Assembly: GCF_024298905.1 (NCBI RefSeq)
Contig: NZ_CP101154.1
Span: forward strand, 1,922,001-1,986,000
Direction: 5' to 3'
Length of the DNA stretch: 64,000 nucleotides
Origin: Natronomonas marina
GTDB taxonomy: Archaea > Halobacteriota > Halobacteria > Halobacteriales > Haloarculaceae
The position numbers and the translations under genes were made by a program. Every line of letters begins with the position of its first letter. Within the stretch, counting starts at the first letter, position 1. Of the stretch, positions 1 through 7,822 are shown piece after piece. The notes under the pieces were generated by a model that made no database searches, was not told where the DNA came from, and saw only the letters and a program-made list of their open reading frames with translations.

Positions 1-90
1 GACGTACACCGTGTGGCCCGCAGCTTCGATGGCCTCCCCGAGGAGCGCCGGGGGCACGTCGCCCGCGCTGGCGGACAGTTCCTCGCTCAT
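1..90 (-). CDS. N-terminus of a PAS-domain sensor protein (partial)
   Basis: Only the first 30 codons are present; the gene runs off the left edge. The peptide begins MSEELSAS and contains EAIEAAGHTVYV, which resembles the opening strand and helix of a PAS domain in haloarchaeal sensor histidine kinases. The ATG lies 8 bases after the stop of the receiver-like gene on the same strand, so the two probably form one transcription unit. A kinase domain cannot be confirmed because it would lie outside the window. It could equally be a PAS-only regulator. Confidence 0.55.
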   Translation of the reverse strand, partial: MSEELSASAGDVPPALLGEAIEAAGHTVYV

Positions 91-98
91 CCCGACGG

Positions 99-494
99 TC
101 AGGCAGCCAGACGGTTCGATCCGGCGGACAGCGGGTGCGAGACGCCGGCCACCTCGTCGACGGCCGCCCGGAGTCGCTCGGGGTTCAGCGGCCACTCGAG
201 GACGCGGCCGAAACTGTCCCCCTCGTAGTCGGCGACGACCCCGCCCTCCGAGAGGAGCACGACGTGGCAGTCGTGACCGTCGGCTCGAAGCCCCTCCAGC
301 AGTTCCCCGGCACGCATGTCCGAGAGCTGTTGGGCGACGACCACGATGTCGGTGTCGTCGTCGACGTCGCCGAGGGCGCCGACCCCGGAGGTCGCCACCG
401 AGGTCGAAAAGCAGTCGGACAGCCACTCGGACAGCATGACGGCGCGGGAGCGCTCGCTCTCGACGATCTGGACCGTGGGTCGGGTTGCTGACAT
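99..494 (-). CDS. Receiver-like (pseudo-receiver) protein
   Basis: This 131-residue protein has the alternating strand/helix pattern of a CheY-type receiver domain and no other domain. The ATG at 494 is preferred over an upstream in-frame start because the receiver-like fold begins directly at MSATRPTVQIVES. The usual acidic pair after strand 1 is replaced by E-S, the phosphoacceptor Asp at the end of strand 3 is replaced in IVVVAQQLSD, and the conserved Lys near strand 5 is not evident in LEWPLNP. It is therefore probably not phosphorylated in the normal way. It sits just upstream of a PAS protein on the same strand and may partner with it. Confidence 0.7.
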   Translation of the reverse strand: MSATRPTVQIVESERSRAVMLSEWLSDCFSTSVATSGVGALGDVDDDTDIVVVAQQLSDMRAGELLEGLRADGHDCHVVLLSEGGVVADYEGDSFGRVLEWPLNPERLRAAVDEVAGVSHPLSAGSNRLAA

Positions 495-676
495 CGTGAC
501 CGTACATCGGGTCCCCATCCCCAACGACGTACCTCCTATCGGAATAGCCACGACGTTCGCGCTCGACCCGGAGGGCCTATACTGAAAGGTAGTCGACCCG
601 CCGGACGGGACGTGCGGGTCTCCCATCTGTCGGCGATGTCGCCGCCCTCGACGGGGGACGCGCCGACGAGGAGCGG

Positions 677-1594
677 TCAGTCGTACTGTTCACAGACGCG
701 CCGGATTCCCTCGCGGAACTCGATTTCGGGCTCCCAGCCGGTCGCCTCGCGCATCTTCGAGGGGTCGGCGCAGGTGTCGTGAACGTACACCGAGTCGGGA
801 ATCGGGTTCTCGACGTACTCGGGGTCGACGTCGGCGCCCAGTTCCTCGTTCAGCAACTCGACGACGGTGTTGAACGAGTAGGCCTCGCCCGTGCCCAGAT
901 TGTAGATGCCGTCCAGTTCGTTCTCGGCGGCCCGTTCGAGTCCACGAACGATGTCGTCGACGTGGGTGAAATCGCGGGTCTGGGTGCCGTCGCCGTACAG
1001 GACGGGCGCCTCGCCGCTGGCGATGTCGTCGGCGAACTGCGCGATGACGTTCGCGTACTCGCCCTTGTGCGCCTCGGCGCCGCCGTAGCCCTGGTACACC
1101 GAGAAGAAGCGCATGCCCGCCATCGTCACGTCGTAGTGGTTCGAGAAGTACTCCGCGTAGCGCTCGCGGGCGAGTTTCGACGCCTCGTAGCCCGTGTTCA
1201 CGGCGACCGGCATGTCCTCCGGGGAGGGCTCGGTTCGGCTGCCGTAAATCGAGGAGGTCGAGGCGTAGACGACCGTCTCACAGCCGTCCTCGCGGGCCTG
1301 TTCGACCGTGTTGACGAACCCCTCGACGTTCACGCGGGCGCCCGTGGCGGGGTCGTCCTCGTGCATCGCATAGGACGACAGCGCCGCCAGGTGAAACAGC
1401 ACGTCGACGTTCGTGGGGAGGTCCTCTGCGAGGACGCTGGTCTCGTGGTACTCGACGGCGTCGTCGAGATTGTCGGGCGTTCCCAGGTAGCCGTCGTCGA
1501 CCACCACGACGTCGTTGTCTACGGCCAGTGCGTTGGCGAGGTTCGAGCCGATAAAGCCCGCGCCGCCGGTGACGAGAACGCGCTTTCCCTGCAT
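677..1594 (-). CDS. NAD-dependent sugar-nucleotide epimerase/dehydratase (GalE-like)
   Basis: A 305-residue extended short-chain dehydrogenase. The Rossmann nucleotide-binding loop TGGAGFIG is at residues 9-16, and the catalytic Y-x3-K is at Tyr136/Lys140 in GYEASK, with Ser/Thr residues at about 112-115. The family interconverts or dehydrates UDP- or dTDP-sugars; UDP-glucose 4-epimerase is the commonest activity and the substrate cannot be read from sequence. ATG 1594 is chosen because the Rossmann strand starts there; an upstream in-frame start would add a charged, unstructured 29-residue tail. It probably feeds surface glycan synthesis. Confidence 0.88.
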   Translation of the reverse strand: MQGKRVLVTGGAGFIGSNLANALAVDNDVVVVDDGYLGTPDNLDDAVEYHETSVLAEDLPTNVDVLFHLAALSSYAMHEDDPATGARVNVEGFVNTVEQAREDGCETVVYASTSSIYGSRTEPSPEDMPVAVNTGYEASKLARERYAEYFSNHYDVTMAGMRFFSVYQGYGGAEAHKGEYANVIAQFADDIASGEAPVLYGDGTQTRDFTHVDDIVRGLERAAENELDGIYNLGTGEAYSFNTVVELLNEELGADVDPEYVENPIPDSVYVHDTCADPSKMREATGWEPEIEFREGIRRVCEQYD

Positions 1595-1892
1595 GTAGGC
1601 GGGACTGTCGCGCGAGGGGCCTATCAACTCTCGGGATTCGTCCGGGCCGGTCGAGTCCGCTCGCTCGTCGGCGTCTAGCATCCGCCCGGAACGACGAGGA
1701 ACTGCCGTGTTCGGTCGGTTACTCTTCGCGCTACCTCGTTCGGGTAGCCGAAACGTACCACGCGTTGTGCGTCGATTGCCGCTATCTCACGTCGGGCGTT
1801 CGTCTCTTGGACACTTGGATCGATTGTACTCGACGACGGGGAGAGCAAGATGCCCGGTTAGGCAGGGTGTACACGGAAGTCGGCCGTTGGTT
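1595..1892. other. Intergenic stretch without a recognisable gene
   Basis: About 300 bases between the epimerase start and the first target-site copy of the IS5-type element. No credible coding frame is seen. A sequence at 1714-1738 loosely resembles the chorismate mutase end copies found further right, but it lacks two codons and goes out of frame, so it is not counted as a copy. Confidence 0.5.
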
Positions 1893-1901
1893 TCCGAAGA
1901 G
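1893..1901. repeat. Left target-site duplication of IS5-type element
   Basis: TTCCGAAGA directly precedes the left inverted repeat and recurs exactly at 2969-2977 directly after the right one. A perfect 9-bp direct repeat is what transposase cleavage leaves behind and fixes the element's ends. Confidence 0.9.
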
Positions 1902-2968
1902 GCGGTGGCGCAGAACTGTTCTCATAGCGTGATGGTTGGGCTGGCGACATCGTTTCCTCGATGGTGATTAGCGAGTGCAACGGCCAATCGAAGGCAAAGA
2001 GCGATGAAGACGTGTGCTTTGACGCGTACTCGGCCTCGGACCCGCGGGGTCCCGAGGCCGAGATCCTTGCAGACGCCAATCGCTGTTTCAACCCGTGAGC
2101 GTTCTGCATACGTCTCGTCGAGTTGGCGCTGCCAGAGACGAACTGTGTCGCTGTGTGCTTTGATTCGTTCTTCGACGCGGTATTCTATGTCTGGAGGATC
2201 GTCTGTATTCCGTGGGTTGTACGGTGATATCGGCACGACTGACTGCTCCAGCAGCCAGTCGTGCCACCCCAGCATATCGAACTCAGAATCACCGAGGAAC
2301 CAGCGTGGCGTGTCGACGGCGAGCGCGTCACGCGTGACGCGCATCGCCGTCTCCTCATCGACCTTCTTCCCAGGAGTGAACGCCGCTGCAACCGGAATAT
2401 TGTCTGCTGCAGTGACGACACAGCAACCGTAGCCGTAGTAGTAGGCGTCTTCTGCGTGATCGTAGTTCCAGTCAGCGTCCTCGTCACGGTGATCGACGGG
2501 GATGTCTGTGCCGTCGATGCGGAAGAGCTTGCCGAGCGGGACTTGCTCGGCAAGCTCGTGGACTAACTCGATGAATACGTCCTCGGCGACCAGTTCGAAG
2601 TCGGTGATGAATCTTGAGAGTGTCCGCCGGGACGGCGGACGCTCGAAGCCACACTGTCGCCAGACGTCCTCGTTGTGGAGTTCCCGTGCCATCGGACGAG
2701 GACCGTAGATATCGTGGTAGAAGCAGTGGAGGACACCTTTCAGGAGTTCTGGTGGGTCGTGCACCCGTGTTCGCCCCCTCGGATCGGGGGCGAACACGGG
2801 ATAGTCGGTGAGAAACGAGACATCGAGGTGTTCGAACAGTGCCGTTGTCTCCGTCTCCAGTGCTTTGAAAACCTGTTCGACCGTATCGTTACTCGGTAGG
2901 ACGGACTTGCTGCTGGACACATCAATTTCGTCCTACCGCTTCCTTGTGAGGACTTCTGCACCACCGCC
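1902..2968 (-). mobile_element. Complete IS5-type insertion sequence, 1067 bp
   Basis: The ends are 15-bp inverted repeats reading GGCGGTGGCGCAGAA on the left (1902-1916) and its near-complement on the right (2954-2968), with one mismatch. The element is flanked by the identical 9-bp duplication TTCCGAAGA and carries one uninterrupted transposase gene. GGC termini and 9-bp duplications fit the IS903-like part of the IS5 family. Intact ends, gene and duplication suggest a recent and possibly still active insertion. Confidence 0.88.
1922..2920 (-). CDS. IS5-type DDE transposase
   Basis: A 332-residue transposase filling almost the whole insertion sequence. An RNase H-like DDE core is visible: first Asp in RIDGTDIP, second Asp in FLGDSEFD, and Glu in YAERSRVETAIG near the C-terminus, followed by a basic RGRVRVKAHVF helix. 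The N-terminal region contains HDIYGPRPMARELHNEDVWRQ, the helical domain typical of IS4/IS5-type enzymes. It catalyses cut-and-paste movement of the surrounding element. No stop or frameshift interrupts it. Confidence 0.92.
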   Translation of the reverse strand: MSSSKSVLPSNDTVEQVFKALETETTALFEHLDVSFLTDYPVFAPDPRGRTRVHDPPELLKGVLHCFYHDIYGPRPMARELHNEDVWRQCGFERPPSRRTLSRFITDFELVAEDVFIELVHELAEQVPLGKLFRIDGTDIPVDHRDEDADWNYDHAEDAYYYGYGCCVVTAADNIPVAAAFTPGKKVDEETAMRVTRDALAVDTPRWFLGDSEFDMLGWHDWLLEQSVVPISPYNPRNTDDPPDIEYRVEERIKAHSDTVRLWQRQLDETYAERSRVETAIGVCKDLGLGTPRVRGRVRVKAHVFIALCLRLAVALANHHRGNDVASPTITL

Positions 2969-2977
2969 TTCCGAAGA
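2969..2977. repeat. Right target-site duplication of IS5-type element
   Basis: Exact copy of the 9-bp TTCCGAAGA found at 1893-1901. Confidence 0.9.
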
Positions 2978-3009
2978 AAGTATTCCATCCCCGACCTATA
3001 GGAATACTT
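2978..3009. promoter_or_regulatory. 9-bp inverted repeat upstream of lipoprotein gene
   Basis: AAGTATTCC and GGAATACTT form perfect 9-bp arms separated by 14 bases, ending 30 bases before the lipoprotein ATG at 3040. The right arm overlaps where a TATA-like element (AATACTTATG) would sit for a leaderless transcript, so an operator is plausible. The IS5-type element lies immediately to the left and may have cut off sequences further upstream. Confidence 0.4.
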
Positions 3010-3039
3010 ATGATTGTTCTGCTCCTCTAATATTTGATC

Positions 3040-4836
3040 ATGAGTTCACGAAGACCTACCGGGACCCCGCGTGACGTGCCACACGATACCATCAGTCGCC
3101 GCCGCCTCCTCGCGGTAGGGGGCGTCGTCGGGGTCGGGTCGGTTGCTGGGTGTCTGAACCGGGGGGCGTCGGCCGTGACCAACACTGGGGCCTCTCCCGG
3201 GGCAGTGTTCGCGGGGCCGAGCGACGCTCGGTCCGACGACGACACCGACAGCAGCTTCGGCCAGTCGTTGAGCGAACCGCGCGTGACTCGACTGACGCCG
3301 ACGTTGTCCGGTGGGTCCGGGTTGGTATCCGTGGAGGTCGAACTGGAGGCGTGGGTGACTTCGGTGGCGGTTTCGGCGGCGAACTACAACAATTCGCGGA
3401 GTAATCGGTCCACAATACGCGCCGTGAATATCCTCGGAGACGACCTCGACGAATCAGACGAGTCGTTCGAGGTCGCGCTGGATCTGGAGGCCCGGCTTCA
3501 AGCGGAGACGGAGGCGGCTGTCGCGTCGATCTCGAAGCGGAGTGCGCGGACGGGTCGAAACCCGGAGACTGGCAGGGAAATCACGTCGGATCTGGGTGAC
3601 ATGGACGGGACGCTCTCGGAGCTTCGGTCGGTGCTGGAGCGGTGCCCCGACGAGTCCTGTGTGGCGGCCCTGAAGAACGTTGGTCGCATGGAGGAAGCAG
3701 TTCGTCAGGCCAGAAACCACGTCGAGAACGAGGAATGGGAGTCGGCAATCGAAGTTCTGGGCGGGGACAACACGAGTCCGATTTACGAGGGGGATGCGGT
3801 TGGGGGTGAGTCCGCGATTCACCGGGGAGCCATCGCTCCCCCGAACGGACCGCTGGCTGCGGAAGAACGCGAGGACCTCGTCGAGTATTTCGATGGAGAG
3901 CCGATTATCGGTGAGCGATTCACCGTGTGTGTGCCCGATGCGGAGGTCCCGGGTGGGAACGGAAGTATCTCCGGAGAAGTGACGCCACAGCGGCTCGTCG
4001 ACTACCTGACGGGCCGGTCTGACGGTGCCGGGCGAGTCTATTCGTGGGGAGACGCTGATTCGGACGGTGATGGGCTGGGGGACTGTGACGACGAGGACGG
4101 TGACGTTCGTCCCGGAACACTGTGTGGGACGACGCCCCATTTCGTGGCGGATATATCTGGTCCGATTGCGACGGGCGGGAGTCTCGAGGTCGCTCGGGAG
4201 AGTGACGGGATGGTGACGATTATCAACACGCCGCCGGAAACCGACGGCGGACCAGCGACGGTGTGTGCCGCTGTATCCGACGACGACCCCTGTGGACCCG
4301 GTGTGTGGGCGCGCACGACGAGGTCGGGGTCGACACCGGGAACGCTCGTCTATCAGGTGTTGGTGCAGCCACCGGAGTGTCCGCATCCGTTCCCTGCGTT
4401 GTTGTACACCCAACGGTGTCGGAGCGACGACCAGCTCGTCTACACGGGCGGGTGGGTAATCGACGAGGCGGCGCTCTACGCGGGTTCGTTGACGGTGTTG
4501 TCGATGACGACGGAGACGCAGGTGGTTCCCGTTGGGCTCGGCGACGTCGATGGAGATGGACTCGGAGACCTGGTGGAGCGGTCGGTGTCGGGTCCGCGTG
4601 CTCTGCGGGGAGCGCGGATAGATTCGGGAACAGTCGGTGCGTTGGTCGAGTCCGGAGTGCTCTCGAGTGGTGGGGCCGAGGGCATTCGGAAGCCGCCCGG
4701 GCGCCGGACGTACGGGGATATCGTTCTGAAGCACGTTGCGGTGGACGCGCCGGTACTTCACCTGGTGGGTGCGGCGCGTGCGTCTCGGGACGTGAAGTTC
4801 AAGGCGGGTGCGGAGCTCTCGAAGAGCGTGAACTGA
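3040..4836 (+). CDS. Predicted Tat-exported lipoprotein with Ca-binding-type Asp repeats
   Basis: A 598-residue protein whose N-terminus has twin arginines (SRRRLLAVGG), a hydrophobic stretch and a lipobox ending VAGC, so it is predicted to be exported folded by Tat and lipid-anchored outside the cell membrane. ATG 3040 is chosen over a TTG two codons earlier. DADSDGDGLGDCDDEDGD at about residue 337 and GDVDGDGLGDL at about residue 505 resemble calcium-binding thrombospondin-type-3 or dockerin loops. No catalytic domain was recognised. It lies between the IS5-type element and the outermost extra copy of the chorismate mutase end, so it may belong to the accessory island. Confidence 0.75.
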   Translation: MSSRRPTGTPRDVPHDTISRRRLLAVGGVVGVGSVAGCLNRGASAVTNTGASPGAVFAGPSDARSDDDTDSSFGQSLSEPRVTRLTPTLSGGSGLVSVEVELEAWVTSVAVSAANYNNSRSNRSTIRAVNILGDDLDESDESFEVALDLEARLQAETEAAVASISKRSARTGRNPETGREITSDLGDMDGTLSELRSVLERCPDESCVAALKNVGRMEEAVRQARNHVENEEWESAIEVLGGDNTSPIYEGDAVGGESAIHRGAIAPPNGPLAAEEREDLVEYFDGEPIIGERFTVCVPDAEVPGGNGSISGEVTPQRLVDYLTGRSDGAGRVYSWGDADSDGDGLGDCDDEDGDVRPGTLCGTTPHFVADISGPIATGGSLEVARESDGMVTIINTPPETDGGPATVCAAVSDDDPCGPGVWARTTRSGSTPGTLVYQVLVQPPECPHPFPALLYTQRCRSDDQLVYTGGWVIDEAALYAGSLTVLSMTTETQVVPVGLGDVDGDGLGDLVERSVSGPRALRGARIDSGTVGALVESGVLSSGGAEGIRKPPGRRTYGDIVLKHVAVDAPVLHLVGAARASRDVKFKAGAELSKSVN

Positions 4837-4848
4837 GGGGGGCTCCGT

Positions 4849-4881
4849 TCAGCGGCTCTCGCGCTGGTCCACCTCGTTCGG
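4849..4881 (-). repeat. Extra copy C of the chorismate mutase 3' coding end
   Basis: Read on the minus strand this encodes PNEVDQRESR followed by a stop. The genuine chorismate mutase ends LNKVEQRESR-stop at 8062. Seven of the last ten residues plus the stop position match, while codons differ (AGC against TCT for Ser, TGA against TAA). No gene body precedes the fragment. It looks like an integration scar. Confidence 0.6.
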
Positions 4882-4971
4882 CTTTGGACTGACGCAACGG
4901 ATCCCGTGTACCTCGTCGCTTCCGCTCGCATGGCGGACCGATTACCGCTGGAGGCTATCGCCTTCGTCTGG

Positions 4972-5574
4972 TTATCTACCCGTTCGAGTAGCGACGAGAA
5001 CGCCCACGGAGCCACTGACGATCTCCACGTCGGTGAGCGTGAAACCTGCATCGGCGAGCAGGTTCGCAACAGTCCCCATCCGCGGGAGTGTCTCGTAGTC
5101 GCCACGGGAGTCCGGTGGCCCGAAGAACATCTTGTCGGCAACGACGAGGTGACGGGGATTCAGCGACGAAATGCCCTCGATTGCGGCCCGTAGCTCCACC
5201 TTACCGCCCTCGTCGTACGCCATGTAGAGCGCGTAACTTGCGACGACGACATCCACCGCCTCGTCCACGTTCGGTTCCCGAAACGACCCACGGCCGAACG
5301 AGACGTTTTCGACGCCGTTCTCCGCTGTCTTCTTTCGGGCGTATCGAAGCCACTCCTCGTGGATGTCTCGACCGAGGACGCGTTCGCACTTCGATGCGAG
5401 TTCGAGCGCGACGGTTCCGGTTCCCGTACCTATATCGACCACCGTATCGTCGCGTCCGATCGGTGCGTGTTCGACGATGTACGACACGCACGTCTGGTAC
5501 GCCTCGTCCGCCGCACTATCTTCGTCGTAGTCCACCGGCGTGTACCCGTGATAGCTGTCCTCCGGTTCGTTCAT
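4972..5574 (-). CDS. SAM-dependent methyltransferase, island paralogue
   Basis: A 200-residue class I methyltransferase. Motif I is VVDIGTGTGTVALELA at about residues 45-60, followed by VLGRDI at the end of strand 2 and VDVVVASYALY as motif IV. It is a paralogue of the methyltransferase at 49270-49872: both are 200 residues and share VLGRDI, GxFREPNV and an MFFGxPD segment. That second copy sits behind the RNase P gene rpp30. The island copy lies between two fragments of the chorismate mutase end (4849-4881 and 5695-5730). The substrate is unknown; a role in RNA modification is only a guess from the paralogue's neighbours. Confidence 0.82.
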   Translation of the reverse strand: MNEPEDSYHGYTPVDYDEDSAADEAYQTCVSYIVEHAPIGRDDTVVDIGTGTGTVALELASKCERVLGRDIHEEWLRYARKKTAENGVENVSFGRGSFREPNVDEAVDVVVASYALYMAYDEGGKVELRAAIEGISSLNPRHLVVADKMFFGPPDSRGDYETLPRMGTVANLLADAGFTLTDVEIVSGSVGVLVATRTGR

Positions 5575-5694
5575 AGCTACTCAGCAGTAGCCTCGGTGGA
5601 AGATAAGGGTTCCAAGAGTTATCGCTGACAGGTCTGCGAAGGAGGGACGCGACGCCGTCTGGATGTCAAACGCTATCGAACATCACGGGTATCG

Positions 5695-5730
5695 CTACCG
5701 ACTCTCGCGCTGTTCGACCTTGTTCAGGTC
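5695..5730 (-). repeat. Extra copy B of the chorismate mutase 3' coding end
   Basis: On the minus strand this reads DLNKVEQRESR then a stop. The last ten residues are identical to the real chorismate mutase C-terminus at 8062-8097, but codons differ at several positions (GTC/GTG, GAA/GAG, CGC/CGA, AGT/TCT, CGG/AGG, TAG/TAA). Conserved peptide with changed codons points to a functional gene end from a related genome, not a simple local duplication. Confidence 0.75.
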
Positions 5731-5782
5731 TCGGACTCCCGTTACAGATTTTGTCCATCTTGCTGCTTTCTTCGGAGTGTAC

Positions 5783-6067
5783 TCAGTCATCGTCGGCGGT
5801 GTACGCACCACCACGGCGCTTGATTCGAGCAACCACGATGCGTCGTTCGTTCTGACGGAACGTCACGGCGAGCCGGAACCCTCCAACGCGCACTTTCTTC
5901 CGTTGACTGTTCTGCAGTGGTTCGCCGTAATCGGGTGGGTCGCGCCACGGCGACTCGACGATTTCGTCGAGTTTGTCGAGAATACGGTCTTGTTCGTGGG
6001 GGTCGAGCGCGGCGAGGTCGTTCTGAGCCTTCGATGAGAGTTCCCACGTCCAGTCGCCGTCACTCAT
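5783..6067 (-). CDS. RelE/ParE-superfamily toxin
   Basis: A 94-residue protein with the pattern of RelE-type toxins: an N-terminal strand WTWELSSKAQNDLAALDP, a helix DRILDKLDEIVESPW, and C-terminal strands carrying basic residues (KKVRVGGFRLAVTF, RRIVVARIKRRGGAY). Members usually cleave mRNA at the ribosome. Its ATG overlaps the end of the upstream ribbon-helix-helix gene by 8 bases, the usual antitoxin-then-toxin arrangement. It lies between chorismate mutase end copy B and the IS630 element. Confidence 0.82.
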   Translation of the reverse strand: MSDGDWTWELSSKAQNDLAALDPHEQDRILDKLDEIVESPWRDPPDYGEPLQNSQRKKVRVGGFRLAVTFRQNERRIVVARIKRRGGAYTADDD

Positions 6068-6344
6068 CTCCGCCCGTACCGAACTGCTCGCGCGCCTCTT
6101 CGGCGCTCATGGTTCGCCCCTTGCGGATATCCTCTTCCGCTTCGAGGAGGGCCACGAGTTCGTCGCGGTCGAACGTCGGGAACTCGATTGCGTCGCGCAG
6201 CGTATACCGGATGAACTCGCTCCGACTGTTGAAGCCGCGTCCCTGCCACGTCCCGTCTATCTCGTCGAGAAACGACTGGGTGACTTTGAAGTTCACCGTG
6301 ACGATTTCGTCCTCTTCGTCGTTTTCGGTGGTTGCTTCAGACAT
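6060..6344 (-). CDS. Ribbon-helix-helix antitoxin of the RelE pair
   Basis: A 94-residue protein with an acidic N-terminus, a ribbon-helix-helix DNA-binding region (IVTVNFKVTQSFLDEIDG followed by FNSRSEFIRYTLRDAI) and an acidic C-terminal tail that would bind and neutralise the toxin. It precedes and overlaps the toxin gene by 8 bases. Antitoxins of this type normally repress their own operon; the operator would lie in the unannotated stretch upstream of 6344. Confidence 0.82.
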   Translation of the reverse strand: MSEATTENDEEDEIVTVNFKVTQSFLDEIDGTWQGRGFNSRSEFIRYTLRDAIEFPTFDRDELVALLEAEEDIRKGRTMSAEEAREQFGTGGDE

Positions 6345-6585
6345 ACGCTTGTGTTACTACCGTCTTACCAAGTTTGTTTCGCTGGCAGATACGACTCCTC
6401 ATGAGAGGAACGAAGCGACGCCAGAATCGCTGGGCTGAAATCATGTCAGTCGTTGCGAGTCGGTGACTATCGAATAATCGTGGGATTCAACCAAAGCGAG
6501 AGGATCATATAAATAATCGCAGTAGGGACCCAGTCGTCAAGCTACAGCGCGCTTCCCTAAACAGAGAGATGCGAATCGGTCAATA

Positions 6586-7803
6586 CAGCCCACTTTTTAC
6601 AGGACCCGGCGGCATAGTCATTCGGGGAAGTTATTGAGGAAAACCGTCTTTTCGATGTAATGACTGGCCGTGAGAAAGAAGTTGTACGCCACCTGAGCGA
6701 GGAAGACCTGGATAGACTGCTCACGGAAACTGACGACGTGAAGCAACACGAACGGCTCGTGTTCATCAAACGGCTATACAAGGGAGCGACGCTCGCTGAA
6801 GCCGCTGATGACGTTGGGCGATCAGAGGGGACAGCTGACAACTGGGTCGAACGCTGGAATGAAGGAGGACTGGGCAAACTCACGCCGAACTTCGGGGGCG
6901 GCAGGCCCCCGAAGCTCGGCGAGGCCGAACAGCAGCGACTGATCGAGCGACTCCGTGAGGGCCAGCCCTGGAAAAAACAGGAGATTCAGCATCTCCTCAA
7001 CGAGGAATTCAATATCGAGTATCATCCACACTATCTACCGACGTTTCTGGACAACCTCGGCCTCTCGTACGCTATTCCACGGACGAAACGTCCTGATCGA
7101 CCAGACGACGCCGAAGGGATTCTCGACGAACGCGTCGAGTACGCGTTCGACGAGGATGCCGACGATCAGCCTCACAACAAACGAGAGAAAGATCAAGACG
7201 ACGAAGACTGGGACCGTGACGAGGATATTCGAACAGATGGTGGCACAGTCATCGGGTTTTTCGACCTGTCACATCCACAGCCGTGGGACAATTCTCAGCG
7301 GATGTACACAGTTGATGACCCACACATCACCCGGCCGCTGGTGAAAATCGACACACCAGCGGCCGGGTTCTATGCACTCAACGGTGAGAGTGTACTGTCG
7401 TTTCCGCCGAACCAGGAGAAAGAACAGATCTGTGAGTGCTTCGAGACGATCCGCGAGCAGAATCCGCGTACCCGGATTCTGCTCGTTTTAGATAACTTCT
7501 CATCTCACATTTGCAAGTACACTCGCAAGCGTGCCCACGAACTAGGAATTGATCTCGTATTCCTTCCGGTTGGATCGCCGCATCTCAATCCAATCGAGCC
7601 AGTCTGGAAAAGTCTCAAGTGGGAGTCATCACCGCTGATTGTCGAAGATGAAGACGAGTACCGAACACTCCTTGACGATCTGTTCGAAGAACTGACCGAG
7701 CAACTGAGCTTCGCTGCATCGTGGATTGACAATCACCTCAGTGGATTCCTCAATAAGATCCGCTAATCACTAAGCCGCCGGGTCGGCAAAAACGTGGGGA
7801 AAA
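6586..7803 (+). mobile_element. IS630-family insertion sequence
   Basis: An intact transposase is bounded by imperfect inverted repeats of about 37 bases. The left end shares CCCAC, TTTTT and GACCCGGCGGC-TAGT-ATT with the complement of the right end (7765-7803). A TA dinucleotide flanks each end (6584-6585 and 7804-7805), as expected for IS630 insertion. The exact outer 2-3 bases are uncertain because the repeats are imperfect there. Confidence 0.78.
6660..7766 (+). CDS. IS630-family transposase
   Basis: A 368-residue single-frame transposase. The N-terminal half has helix-turn-helix segments (ATLAEAADDVGRSEGTADNW and a second winged-helix region ending TFLDNLGLSYAIPR). The C-terminal DDE domain shows Asp in IGFFDLSHPQPW, Asp in ILLVLDNFSSH and Glu in PHLNPIEPVWKSLK, all diagnostic of IS630/Tc1-like enzymes. 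An acidic linker (about residues 165-195) separates the two. Many IS630 genes need a frameshift; this one does not. Confidence 0.93.
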   Translation: MTGREKEVVRHLSEEDLDRLLTETDDVKQHERLVFIKRLYKGATLAEAADDVGRSEGTADNWVERWNEGGLGKLTPNFGGGRPPKLGEAEQQRLIERLREGQPWKKQEIQHLLNEEFNIEYHPHYLPTFLDNLGLSYAIPRTKRPDRPDDAEGILDERVEYAFDEDADDQPHNKREKDQDDEDWDRDEDIRTDGGTVIGFFDLSHPQPWDNSQRMYTVDDPHITRPLVKIDTPAAGFYALNGESVLSFPPNQEKEQICECFETIREQNPRTRILLVLDNFSSHICKYTRKRAHELGIDLVFLPVGSPHLNPIEPVWKSLKWESSPLIVEDEDEYRTLLDDLFEELTEQLSFAASWIDNHLSGFLNKIR

Positions 7804-7822
7804 TATGCGCGCGTACTCCTTC

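Noticed and set aside
1714-1738. A third extra chorismate mutase end copy left of the IS5-type element
   Set aside because: The resemblance is short, lacks two codons and is out of frame; it could be an ordinary palindromic haloarchaeal word.
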